From Anaerolineaceae bacterium (GTDB lineage: Bacteria > Chloroflexota > Anaerolineae > Promineifilales > Promineifilaceae), in NCBI GenBank assembly GCA_002699125.1, contig PABI01000067.1, positions 62,001 to 126,000 of the forward strand: DNA of 64,000 nt, read 5' to 3'. Shown one piece after another: positions 30,001-35,330 of the stretch (position 1 is its first letter; each line of letters starts with the position of its first letter). Position numbers and translations under genes: made by a program. The notes beneath the pieces were generated by a model, which saw nothing but the letters and a program-made list of their open reading frames with translations, was not told the DNA's origin and ran no database searches.

Positions 30001-30934
30001 CAAACGTTTCGGCAAAGGTAGTTAGCGTTTCGTGGCGAATTGGCTCGGCCCCGTTGTAAGCCAGCGTCCAGCGGCTTAAATCGAGACCGGCTTGCTGCTC
30101 CGGTGAGATGTTGTCGAGGCAAAGCTGGTAGGCAAAGTTGGGCGCACCGCTGATTGTGGCCTGGTATTTAGAGATGGCATCCAGCCAGCGGATGGGCTTT
30201 TGCAAAAAGGCAAAGGGGGACATGAGCACGGTCCAGCCGTGACAATAAATCGGCTGTAAGATGCCGCCAATCAGACCCATGTCGTGATACGGCGGCAGCC
30301 AGCTCACGCCCTGGCTGCGCTCGCTCAGCTCAAATCCTTTGTAGATGAGGGCCAGGTTGCTGAGCAGGTTGTGATGCGACAGCATCACCCCTTTGGGCTC
30401 GCCGGTGGAGCCGGAGGTGTACTGCAAAAAGGCGACGTTTTGCGGCGAAATGTCGGGCGTTTGCCAGGCTTCCGGATCGTTGCTGAGGGTGTCGACGGCA
30501 ATCCAGTGCATGGTGGACAGGTCCGGCATATGGTCGATGCGGGATTGGCGATCCTGGTAGGTGTCGTTGTCGGTGAGCACAACTTTAGCCTGGGCATCGT
30601 CCATGATGGCTTGCAGGCGGGCATCGTGCCGGTTGCGGCGCGGCGGGTAGGAAGGCACGGCAATCCAGCCGGCGTAGAGGCAGCCAAAAAAGGCGGCGAT
30701 GTAATCCAGTCCGGGTGGGTAAAGGAGCAACGCCCGGTCGCCCACCTGACCCTGTTCTTGCAGAAGCAGGGCAATCTGGCGGGCGCGCTGGTCGAGTTGG
30801 GCGTAGGTTAACGGCCGTTCATCCGTTTCACCATCGGCCAGGAAAGTGTATAAAAGTTTGTCCGGGCTGTCATTGGCTCGACAGCGCAACATATCCACCA
30901 GGGTGGCAAATGAGTGGGGTTTGGATTGTGCCAT
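21014..30934 (-). CDS. Hybrid lipoinitiation synthase: FAAL-ACP-C-A-PCP-KS-AT-KR-ACP
   Basis: Residue numbers count from an upstream ATG at 30952. The ATG at 30934 (MAQSKPHSF) fits the FAAL family start better; neither has a strong Shine-Dalgarno. Domains: fatty acyl-AMP ligase 15-590 (YTSGSTGEPKG near 178), ACP (GLDSL near 645), C about 700-1140 with HHIITDFWS (starter type, Gly replaced by Phe), A about 1165-1680, PCP (GGHSL near 1722), KS 1778-2200 (Cys1949 in TGCSTSL), AT 2300-2640 (Ser2395 in GHSIGE; HAFH, malonyl type), KR about 2918-3122 with Ser, Tyr and Asn in place (IDYCAANAF), ACP (GGNSL near 3235). The A-domain code reads D-V-W-H-I-S-L-I-D-K, a serine-type code. The last 25 residues are Arg-rich. 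Predicted role: activate a fatty acid, acylate serine, add one malonyl unit and reduce it to the beta-alcohol. Confidence 0.97.
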   Translation of the reverse strand: MAQSKPHSFATLVDMLRCRANDSPDKLLYTFLADGETDERPLTYAQLDQRARQIALLLQEQGQVGDRALLLYPPGLDYIAAFFGCLYAGWIAVPSYPPRRNRHDARLQAIMDDAQAKVVLTDNDTYQDRQSRIDHMPDLSTMHWIAVDTLSNDPEAWQTPDISPQNVAFLQYTSGSTGEPKGVMLSHHNLLSNLALIYKGFELSERSQGVSWLPPYHDMGLIGGILQPIYCHGWTVLMSPFAFLQKPIRWLDAISKYQATISGAPNFAYQLCLDNISPEQQAGLDLSRWTLAYNGAEPIRHETLTTFAETFAPNGFKLSSFYPCYGLAEATLIVTGSDRSSEPVYGRFQTTALEQNLAQPTDDESDGRLLVSSGTLLLDEQAIRIVNPHTHTPCADGEIGEIWISGNSVAQGYWQNPDATNQTFHATLPEDNTRYMRSGDLGFLQDGQLYVTGRLKELLIIRGRNHYPQDIEKTAQASHEALAPDAGAAFTIEVDGEEKLFLVHEVKRSHRRTDIAEAAPILRQAIAEEHDLQLYGVILVQPRAIPKTSSGKIQRGKTRDLYLAGDIKIIGEDVPEFQTAAASTTMPLPEISAEKILALPTGTEQAKAVANYLQHQVASLLRQPVEQIKPERPLASYGLDSLKAIELKTAVEDALQIELPIADLLESPTIQQLSEQLVAYLAADNQIQTVPAAENPPQRFPLSHGQRAIWYLCQLAPESPVYNIARALRLNGRINPELAQQAMNRLVTRHPILRTTFHLKDSQPIQQIAAGGTVDFLFSNNGQHPKAAHQAELQAAANKPFALNQNLLRVRLYQLTEKKFDLLIVAHHIITDFWSLVNLVEEFAQIYTALVQNKTAELSPITHQYSDYVTWKNQQLASETGTKLRTYWKEQLHGELPPLNMPTDKPRPTRQTYAGRTVRSQIPAELGEQMMAIGWEMGCTPFMTFLAAYQLLLARFSGQNEVLTGTPTAGREQRELQNMQGYFVNPVVVRTQLEDGSMSFRNLLQQVKETVVGAFAHQAYPFPALVETLGLARDVAHSPVFQNMFVWQKAHTVHPGLTALALGQAGDEIELGALRFTPLALTQQASQFDLTLAMAEINGDWLATWEFNTDLFNSTSIEQMAGHFNTLLASIVAQPDTAVSHLPLLTDEQKHTLLYTVNDTAVPYDLTRCLHQMFEDQVTQTPDAPALTYAEQTLTYHQLNQKANQLAHYLIDQGIQPDMMVGVCLERSLEMVIALMGILKSGGAYVPIDPTYPAERLQFMLEDSQVSILLTQHHLVADSNSQFTILSVDTDWNQIAHHPQTNPDVPLTPDHLAYTIYTSGSTGKPKGAMNSHRGIVNRLLWMQDAYRLTADDYILQKTPFSFDVSVWEFFWPLITGAKLVMAKPGGHLDSTYLVQLIQEAQITTMHFVPSMLQIFLTEPNVDRCTSLRRVICSGEALPYDLTQRFFDQLPNCELHNLYGPTEAAIDVSYWQCLRDDPRQLVPIGRPIANIQLYILDKHLQPVPQGVAGELHIGGVGVARGYWNRPELTEEKFIVDPFPPLVPPTGEKGGKLYKTGDLVRYLPDGNIQFLGRVDHQIKLRGFRIELGEIENQLTALPSVREALVTLHTVNADDKRLLAYLVPQDGQQIDIAEIRTQLQAVLPDYMVPNLFVPLDAFPLMPNGKVNRRALPAPTLHVADKTAVLPRSQLEQRIAQVWQKVLGLPEVGIHDNFFDLGGHSLLLVQAQRQLQEELGREIPLVQFLEKPTIHGVTQLLLEDEEEIVVRQTAVRQQDDIAIIGLDGRFPGASNLEQFWQNLRDGIESIQVLDDETLDELGVPQHLRNNPDFVRAAPLLADIDHFAASFFGYAPNQAKLLAPEQRLFLEVAWHALENAGYSSEQYKGQIGVFAGMGMSTYLLFNLLNHPDVDPTDDSFAIMLGNDKDFLATRASYHLNLTGPSLDVQTGCSTSLVATHLACESLMNGQCDIALAGGVTIEVPQRAGYVYQASGIASPDGHCRPFDAAGQGTVFGSGVGVVVLKRLADALADDDHIQAVIKGTAVNNDGSLKLGYTAPSINGQADVIAKAQAAANVTPDTIQYIEAHGTATELGDPIEITALAKLFKGNGEQKTVIGSVKSNVGHLDSAAGVAGLIKTILSLQHKQIPPTCHFDKPNPKLNLAQTPFAINNTLVPWQNGRTPRRAGVSSFGIGGTNAHIILEEAPKPTPSDPAEPWQLLQLSAKSTEALETMTQNLADYLEAHPEANLADVAYTLHTGRRTFTYRRMVVCRDMADAAATLRAVDRERIINRTQAEQTRPLIFMFSGQGSQYVNMGQSLYQTEPLFRETVAECAEALRPFLHLDLRDLIYPEAGKEEWAAEQLQKTAVTQPALFTIEYALAKLWQSWSLGPDAMIGHSIGEYVAATLAGIFSLQDALHTVAKRGELMQAMAPGSMLAVSRPAADVENLLPEALTVAVINSPDSCVVSGPDEAIEALAVQLEAQDIQGRRLHTSHAFHSPMMDAALEPFIAHLQNVKLNPPSAPLISNETGDWMTAEQATDPNYWARHLRHTVNFAAGIQTLRTLGDAIFLEVGPGNALATVVKQQLDKNAAQLTYATLRHPRQNEADRIRPLTTIGQLWLAGCPVQWEQLYQHQNRRRLPLPGYPFERQRYWLDPPAENQPRHLSTKKKAPLPDWFYLPTWQHTLPPTMTQQYLLDKKANWLLFVDEASLGDRLDGFLRTNEQHVTVVMAGEQFAQLDETVFTINPTKAADYDTLCCELHAGGKWPEHIVHLWNVTQDVNDQITQTENAFYSLLYLAQALDKVRSEETTQLHLVANHLYAITDAEPIMAEKRLLCGPAKVLPQEFDWLSTQVIDVQLPAPNSWLWSETVQLLLAEFGTNQTDSTAQTIAYRGRGRWILEYAPTQLNRDTASVPRLRPQATVLITGGLGGLALATAEMLSKQARARLVLLHRSAFPHRSEWEEWLVAKGTEDKTSQRIHKLLALEAAGADLLLIQADVTDQESLATAVTQAETKFGAINAVFHAAGVAGGGLIQLKTREAAEAVLQPKVQGTRNLAAVFANKRLDFMLLFSSLTAVSGGIGQIDYCAANAFLDAFAHEAEGERPYPVISVNWGDWADVGMAAETEAPAIIQQWRQQQGSQAILPPEGQETLRYILHHLPQQILVSPRYLPAVIADGDKFTLAYMLNNLAQAEKPAVSRDQEWDYVAPRNKVEQQIVAIWQETLDIEQVGVYDNFFELGGNSLVGIKLINRINETFQVHISAVSLYEQPTVSKLTELITQMQSADGEVEDDTYTDQVDRGQRRRDRRRRQRKVKSNK
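26286..26330. repeat. G-rich intergenic-type repeat embedded in the serine A domain
   Basis: The plus strand contains a C-run, CTTCTCCCCAGT, a G-run, ACTAA and another G-run, and so is self-complementary in outline. It encodes PPLVPPTGEKGGK between DPF and LYKTGD, where A domains usually have about seven variable residues. The string looks like a common intergenic C/G-rich repeat captured in a surface loop upstream of the A7 motif. Confidence 0.5.
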
Positions 30935-30993
30935 AAATTTGTCCGTTACCATTGATACGTGACGCGTGACCGGATCAAATCACGTTGCACGTA

Positions 30994-32067
30994 TCAAATA
31001 ATGTGAATCTCCACGTAGTCGGGGAAAGGTTGGATCTCTTGCAGCGAATTTTCAAAAATGACCAGGTTGTCTTCGTTTGCGATTTCGGTGAAGCCGCCAA
31101 ATTTGTAAGTGATGTACATGAGGCGGTTACGGCCGTTAGGAATAAAGTGGGCTCGCAGCGATACCCCAGCCGCTTTGGCCAGGTTCATGATGTGGGTCAT
31201 CATGATGGTGCCCACGCCGCGCGACATCACCCGGCAGGACATCAACAGCAGCTTCACCGTCCAGAAGGCTGGCTCTTTTTCCACCAGGGCCAGGCCGATG
31301 GTGCCGTAGGTGCCGTAGCGATCATTCAGGCTGGAAACAAACAGTAGGTGATCGTCGGATTGGCGCAGTTGGTTAAGTTCCTCATAGGAATAGGTGTAGC
31401 CGGTGGTGTTGAGCTGGTTGGTGCGCATCGTCAGTTCTTCGGCCCGCTGCAAATCTTCTTCGCCAGCTTTTTTGATGGTGAACACCATGTCCAGATTGGT
31501 CAAAAACGCTTCATTGTTGTCGGCAAAGTTCTCTTCGGCCTGTTTGCGCTGGATATCGCTCTGGTACATTTTGCGGCGCAGCTTCGATTCCGGCGTAATA
31601 AAACGCGGCATCAGGCGCGGATGGTCCAGCATTTCGTCCAGCTCAAGGGCGTCGAAACAAAGCACTTCGGGGTGGGTGAACTGCACTTCTTCACGCTCAA
31701 AGGGTTGGTCATCGACAAAGGCCAGCGTGTCGATACCGATGTTGAGGTCGGCGGCAATTTGCTCAATAGATTGCGACTTGGGATTCCAGTTGATTTGTGG
31801 ATAGATGAAATATTCATCGATGCCAAACGCTTTTAGCTGCACCATAGCCGGTTCATATTCATTGCGGCTGGCAATGGCGTTGAGAATGCCGCGCTCATCC
31901 AGCGTTTTGATGATGTGGACAACTTCCGGGCGCAGTTTCAGCGTGTCGCTTTCCAGCAAAACACCTTCCCAGACGGTGTTGTCTAAATCCCACACCACGC
32001 ATTTGAGCGCGTTTACCTTTTTTGCTTCGGCAATGGCCATCTCGCGATGGGTCTGATCGAGCATCAT
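30994..32067 (-). CDS. FkbH-like HAD enzyme, glyceryl-ACP synthase
   Basis: A 357-residue protein of the FkbH family. The N-terminal HAD domain has the phosphoaspartate motif DLDNTVWEGVL (near residue 28), then SRNEYEP and FVDDQPFEREEV. The C-terminal third has the GNAT-like acyl-handling region typical of the family (MSRGVGTIMMTHIM). Family members dephosphorylate 1,3-bisphosphoglycerate and load the glyceryl group on a dedicated ACP, the first step to hydroxymalonyl-, methoxymalonyl- or glycerate-derived units. The gene lies directly after the matching ACP (32143-32391) and dehydrogenase, and 42 bp or more before the megasynthase. GGGAGAG precedes the ATGATG start. No O-methyltransferase or acyl-CoA dehydrogenase partner is visible in the window. 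Confidence 0.93.
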   Translation of the reverse strand: MMLDQTHREMAIAEAKKVNALKCVVWDLDNTVWEGVLLESDTLKLRPEVVHIIKTLDERGILNAIASRNEYEPAMVQLKAFGIDEYFIYPQINWNPKSQSIEQIAADLNIGIDTLAFVDDQPFEREEVQFTHPEVLCFDALELDEMLDHPRLMPRFITPESKLRRKMYQSDIQRKQAEENFADNNEAFLTNLDMVFTIKKAGEEDLQRAEELTMRTNQLNTTGYTYSYEELNQLRQSDDHLLFVSSLNDRYGTYGTIGLALVEKEPAFWTVKLLLMSCRVMSRGVGTIMMTHIMNLAKAAGVSLRAHFIPNGRNRLMYITYKFGGFTEIANEDNLVIFENSLQEIQPFPDYVEIHII

Positions 32068-32107
32068 TAAACTCTCCCTGAACGATTGTTTAGGTAGCTT
32101 GAATTTT

Positions 32108-32131
32108 GATTCCCGCCTGCGCGGGAATGAC
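32108..32131. repeat. 24-bp palindromic element, copy 1
   Basis: GATTCCCGCCTGCGCGGGAA and then TGAC form an 8-bp perfect hairpin (32109-32116 with 32121-32128). The reverse complement matches the element at 49501-49524 at about 20 of 24 positions. It lies between the ACP and FkbH genes. It is probably a dispersed REP-like repeat. Confidence 0.7.
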
Positions 32132-32142
32132 AGTTGAAAGAT

Positions 32143-32391
32143 TTAAGTTGTCGGTACGTTTTTGGCCATGATGAGGCTGGTCATGGCATTGATTGTGCGG
32201 AAGTTGTCGAGCAGGAGCTCTTCATTGGCCAGGGTGACCCCCATTTGTTGCTCCACAAAAAGGACAATCTGCATGGCAAAGAGGGATGTAACGAAGCCTA
32301 GAGAAAAAATATCTTCGTCGTCTTGCAGATCGTAATCTTTGAAATATTTGGCCAAAAAGGTGCGGATTTGTTGCTTAATTTCTGTTTCCAT
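32143..32391 (-). CDS. Discrete acyl carrier protein, FkbJ type
   Basis: An 82-residue stand-alone carrier protein. The phosphopantetheine site reads LGFVTSLFAMQIV, with Ser in the position expected for extender-unit ACPs of the methoxymalonyl/hydroxymalonyl pathways (family pattern G-x-V-x-S-L-F-A-M-x-x-V). GGAGG stands 9 bases before the ATG. It sits between the FkbK-type dehydrogenase and the FkbH-type loading enzyme, the usual three-gene set. It would hold the glyceryl unit while it is oxidised and then present it to the discrete AT. It is too small and too divergent to be the housekeeping fatty-acid ACP. Confidence 0.92.
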   Translation of the reverse strand: METEIKQQIRTFLAKYFKDYDLQDDEDIFSLGFVTSLFAMQIVLFVEQQMGVTLANEELLLDNFRTINAMTSLIMAKNVPTT

Positions 32392-32438
32392 GGGGTACTT
32401 CCTCCAGGGTTTTAATTGGTTTGATGGGGTTTATTAAA

Positions 32439-33293
32439 TTAATAGGCATAAAATCCAGCGCCGCTTTTACGGCCGTACAATCCCGCATCCACCATTTTTC
32501 GCAGTAGGGGACAGGGGCGATACTTACTGTCGGCGAAGCTTTCGTGCAGCACTTCGATTGAGTAAAGGATGGTGTCCAGGCCGATGAGATCGGCCGTTTC
32601 CAACGGACCCATCTTGTGACCAAAACATTTCTTGAAAATTTGATCGACATCTTCGGCGTTGGAAACGCCTTCGTGAAGCAGAAAAGCAGCCTCGTTGATG
32701 GTGAGCATGAGCACCCGGTTGGAGACAAAGCCGGGCGAATCGTTGACCACGATGCAATCTTTGTTCATGCCGGCCAGGAACTGTTGGGCAATGTCCAGGG
32801 CTGAATCGCTGGTGTGGTAACCACGGATGACTTCAACTGTCGGCTTCATGGGAACCGGGTTCATGAAGTGCATGCCCACAATGCGGTCCGGGCGGGTGGT
32901 GACGGAGCCGATGCGGGTGATAGAGATGCAGGAGGTGTTGGCCGCAAAAACCGTTTTGGGCGGGCAGATGGCATCGAGCTGCGGATAAATTTCTTTTTTG
33001 ATCTGCCATTTTTCTGTGCTGTTTTCCACAACAAAATCAACATCTTGCAGCTGTTGATAATCGGTTGTGAAATTGATTTGGGAGATGAGTTCATCTGGGG
33101 TTTTGTCAGATTCTTTGGGGGTATTAAACAAACGGCTTAGGCGTATGTTTTGATAAATTTGGTCCTTTGCCTGGGCCAAAATATCGTCTTGAATGTCGAT
33201 GAGTACAACGTCATGCTGCGTTTGTGCCAGGGCTTGAGCCACACCAATACCCATGACACCCGCGCCAATGACGCCGATCCGTTTCAGTATCAA
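32439..33293 (-). CDS. 3-hydroxyacyl-CoA dehydrogenase family, FkbK type
   Basis: A 284-residue NAD-dependent dehydrogenase with the Rossmann motif GAGVMGIGVAQALAQ (from residue 9), the central NSTEKWQIKKEI and MHFMNPVP segments, and a C-terminal 3HCDH domain (NDSPGFVSNRVL, then KMGPLETADLIGLD). The start appears to be TTG at 33291-33293, with AAGGAG nine bases upstream. By itself it could be a beta-hydroxybutyryl-CoA dehydrogenase. Its place beside FkbH and FkbJ homologues points to oxidation of glyceryl-ACP to 2-hydroxy-3-oxopropionyl-ACP. Conversion to hydroxymalonyl-ACP would still need an FkbI-type dehydrogenase, which is not in this window. Confidence 0.9.
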   Translation of the reverse strand: MILKRIGVIGAGVMGIGVAQALAQTQHDVVLIDIQDDILAQAKDQIYQNIRLSRLFNTPKESDKTPDELISQINFTTDYQQLQDVDFVVENSTEKWQIKKEIYPQLDAICPPKTVFAANTSCISITRIGSVTTRPDRIVGMHFMNPVPMKPTVEVIRGYHTSDSALDIAQQFLAGMNKDCIVVNDSPGFVSNRVLMLTINEAAFLLHEGVSNAEDVDQIFKKCFGHKMGPLETADLIGLDTILYSIEVLHESFADSKYRPCPLLRKMVDAGLYGRKSGAGFYAY

Positions 33294-33385
33294 ATTGATT
33301 TACTCCTTATACGCTTAATTTTTTATGGTCGATCTGGCCAATAGGTGCTCAGGCTACGGCCGTTTCTTGCTCAACCATTATTTGC

Positions 33386-34891
33386 TTATCTGCTGTTACC
33401 ACGGCGATGCAAACGGTTTTGCCGCCTTTTTGCGCCACGATCTTTTTGCTGCATGGCTTGGTGGGAGGAGGCGTTGTCTTGAGGAGATGTAAACTGCAAC
33501 GGGGGCTCCAGTTTTGCCGGGTCCAGGTCTGACCCATTAGACAAAACTGTTTCCCACTGTAAATTAACGCCAGAAAGCCATAATTTGCGGATCGTTGTCA
33601 ATAAAAACCAATGATCATCCTGCTGATCATAAGAGTAGCGTAAGGTGGGATAGATTAAAGCGTACTGCTCCGGCTTGCATTGCGGATGCTGCTTGGCAAA
33701 AGCGCCCAATGATTGTCCGGGGCCAACTTCAATCAGATGATAATTTTGCGCCTGGCCCAACAAATTACGCAGCATGGAAAAATATTGCACAGGTTGGCAC
33801 ATGTGCCTGGCCCAATAGGTGGGATCTGTGGCTTGTTTGGCCGTCATCCATTCGCCTGTCACGTTAGACAGATACGGTATTTGGGGAGCTGCATAGGTGA
33901 TGGTTTGGGCAAGTTTTGTTAATTCGGCGACCGCACCCTGCATCATGTGGGAATGAAAGGCGTGGGTGGTGTCAAGTAGACGACAGGCCACCTGCTGGTT
34001 TTGTAATTTTTGCTGTACAGACTGAATGGCGTCGGCTTCTCCAGCTAAAATCGTCAGGGCATCGCCGTTGTGCGCAGAGAGGGAGACTTGTTCGCTCAAG
34101 TAAGGAGCTACCTCATCCTGAGAGAGCGGGACGGCCAGCATTTTGCCTGGAGGCAGTGCCTGGATCAGTTGGGCGCGTCGGGCAACAAGGGTGAGGGCAT
34201 CTTTTAAGGTGAGGACGCCGGCCAGCGTCGCTGCTACATATTCGCCCAGGCTGTAGCCAATGAGACCATCTGGTTCAATGCCCCACTGCTGCAACAGTCG
34301 CGCCAGGGCGTATTCAATGCTAAAGACGAGAGGGTGGGCAACGGCCGTTTCCTGCAATTTCGCTTCTTGTTCATTGTCCGTGCTGGGACTGGACTTGCGT
34401 CCGAGCATGGCAGCCAGGTCAAACCCGGCGGCGGGAGCGGCTTCAGAAGCAGGTTCTGTTGGCGGTGGGTATAAAAGCTCTGTTAAGGATTGGTTGAGAT
34501 ACGGCCGTAACGCTGCATCACATTCGTCAACAATCTCCCGAAAAGTGGGAATTGTTTCATATAGGCCACGCCCCATCTGCAAATAATGATCGCCAATGCC
34601 GGGGAACATAAAAATAGTGCGTGGCGTTTGGACGGCCGCGTTTTTTATCTCATCGGCTGCTAACTGGTGGGCAAGTTCTTCGGTGTTGTTGATCAATGCT
34701 GCCTGGCGAAAGACGTTCCCTGTTTCTTCCTGGCCCAAATGCGCGGCGATTTCACCCAACGAGACGTGGGGGTATTGTTGTATATACCGCGTCAAAACGA
34801 TCGATTTTTGTTGAAGTTCAGTTGTAGAAGTGCCCGTTAATGGCAATAAATACCATTTAGGCCGTTGCAGTGATTGATGAGGACTATGCAT
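33386..34891 (-). CDS. Discrete (trans-acting) polyketide acyltransferase
   Basis: A 501-residue protein. Residues about 10-95 match the KS-AT linker normally found inside a modular PKS (LLPLTGTSTTELQQKS...). Then comes a complete AT: FMFPGIGDHYLQMG, Ser214 in GYSLGEYVAATLAG, the arginine in VARRAQLIQ, the catalytic His in HAFHSHMM near 311, and the post-AT linker. It therefore looks like an AT cut out of a cis-AT synthase with both linkers. It is the first gene of the operon and adjoins the ACP-extender genes, as ZmaF does in zwittermicin A. It is the obvious candidate to serve the module with the dead AT. The tail (KDRGAKRRQNRLHRRGNSR) is odd. In another frame the same DNA continues to 33349 as KKIVAQKGGKTVCIAVV and beyond, so a frameshift at an A5 run near 33,450 is possible. 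Confidence 0.93.
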   Translation of the reverse strand: MHSPHQSLQRPKWYLLPLTGTSTTELQQKSIVLTRYIQQYPHVSLGEIAAHLGQEETGNVFRQAALINNTEELAHQLAADEIKNAAVQTPRTIFMFPGIGDHYLQMGRGLYETIPTFREIVDECDAALRPYLNQSLTELLYPPPTEPASEAAPAAGFDLAAMLGRKSSPSTDNEQEAKLQETAVAHPLVFSIEYALARLLQQWGIEPDGLIGYSLGEYVAATLAGVLTLKDALTLVARRAQLIQALPPGKMLAVPLSQDEVAPYLSEQVSLSAHNGDALTILAGEADAIQSVQQKLQNQQVACRLLDTTHAFHSHMMQGAVAELTKLAQTITYAAPQIPYLSNVTGEWMTAKQATDPTYWARHMCQPVQYFSMLRNLLGQAQNYHLIEVGPGQSLGAFAKQHPQCKPEQYALIYPTLRYSYDQQDDHWFLLTTIRKLWLSGVNLQWETVLSNGSDLDPAKLEPPLQFTSPQDNASSHQAMQQKDRGAKRRQNRLHRRGNSR

Positions 34892-34933
34892 ATAAATTGA
34901 ACAGAAATTTGCAATTCATGCAGTATTTTTGTT

Positions 34934-34980
34934 AAAGCAGGCAAGGTTTTGAAACAAATAAAACCTGGCTGGCCTGCTTT
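34934..34980 (-). promoter_or_regulatory. Leader hairpin upstream of the acyltransferase gene
   Basis: Outer arms AAAGCAGGC (34934-34942) and GCCTGCTTT (34972-34980) pair perfectly. Inner AAGGTTTT and AAAACC can extend the stem imperfectly. On the minus strand it precedes ACAAAAA and lies about 45 bases before the ATG. It could be an attenuator or an mRNA-stabilising leader of the biosynthetic operon. Confidence 0.45.
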
Positions 34981-34987
34981 TGCTCGG

Positions 34988-35021
34988 GTAAATCACAATT
35001 TCATAATTCTTTGTGATTTAC
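34988..35021. promoter_or_regulatory. 11-bp perfect dyad, possible operator of the biosynthetic operon
   Basis: GTAAATCACAA (34988-34998) and TTGTGATTTAC (35011-35021) are perfect inverted copies separated by 12 bp, a geometry typical of a dimeric regulator site. It lies about 100 bp upstream of the first biosynthetic gene. No regulator gene adjoins it. It could also fold as an RNA hairpin. Confidence 0.45.
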
Positions 35022-35330
35022 ATAATAGGACAAAATTTAAGCTGTTTTTGGGCATAGTAGCACAGACAGCAAAAATAACTCTATAAAAGAGCTATAAAAC
35101 AGCTGCAAATGACCTTGCAAACCACCTATTGAAATAGTAACGACTTAAGAGTTTCTTATTGGCTTTCCCACCGAGTCCGAAGGTGTGAAGAGTGTGCATC
35201 TGTCGGACAAAGCCAAATAACTGTAACCTGGAAGTAGTACCCAAGCTAAGCCCGCGTAAGTATACGGTTGTGAGCAAACAATGCAAATCGAATTTTATAA
35301 CGAGAGGGGCAATGCTGTTTTGGCCAATGC

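Larger units (their letters stand above)
34892..35330. other. 439-bp AT-rich non-coding region upstream of the biosynthetic operon
   Basis: No convincing gene is present. The half next to the AT gene holds two hairpins (listed separately) and the tandem near-repeat CTATAAAA (35071-35098); it presumably contains the operon promoter, but I could not pick -35/-10 hexamers with confidence. The half next to pirin (35100-35330) has an open frame of 64 codons on the minus strand with no recognisable domain or ribosome binding site. I see nothing else in it. Confidence 0.6.

Noticed and set aside
35092-35286. 64-codon minus-strand frame in the gap between the AT gene and pirin
   Set aside because: No ribosome site, no recognisable domain. 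It might be a relic of an insertion sequence, but nothing supports that.
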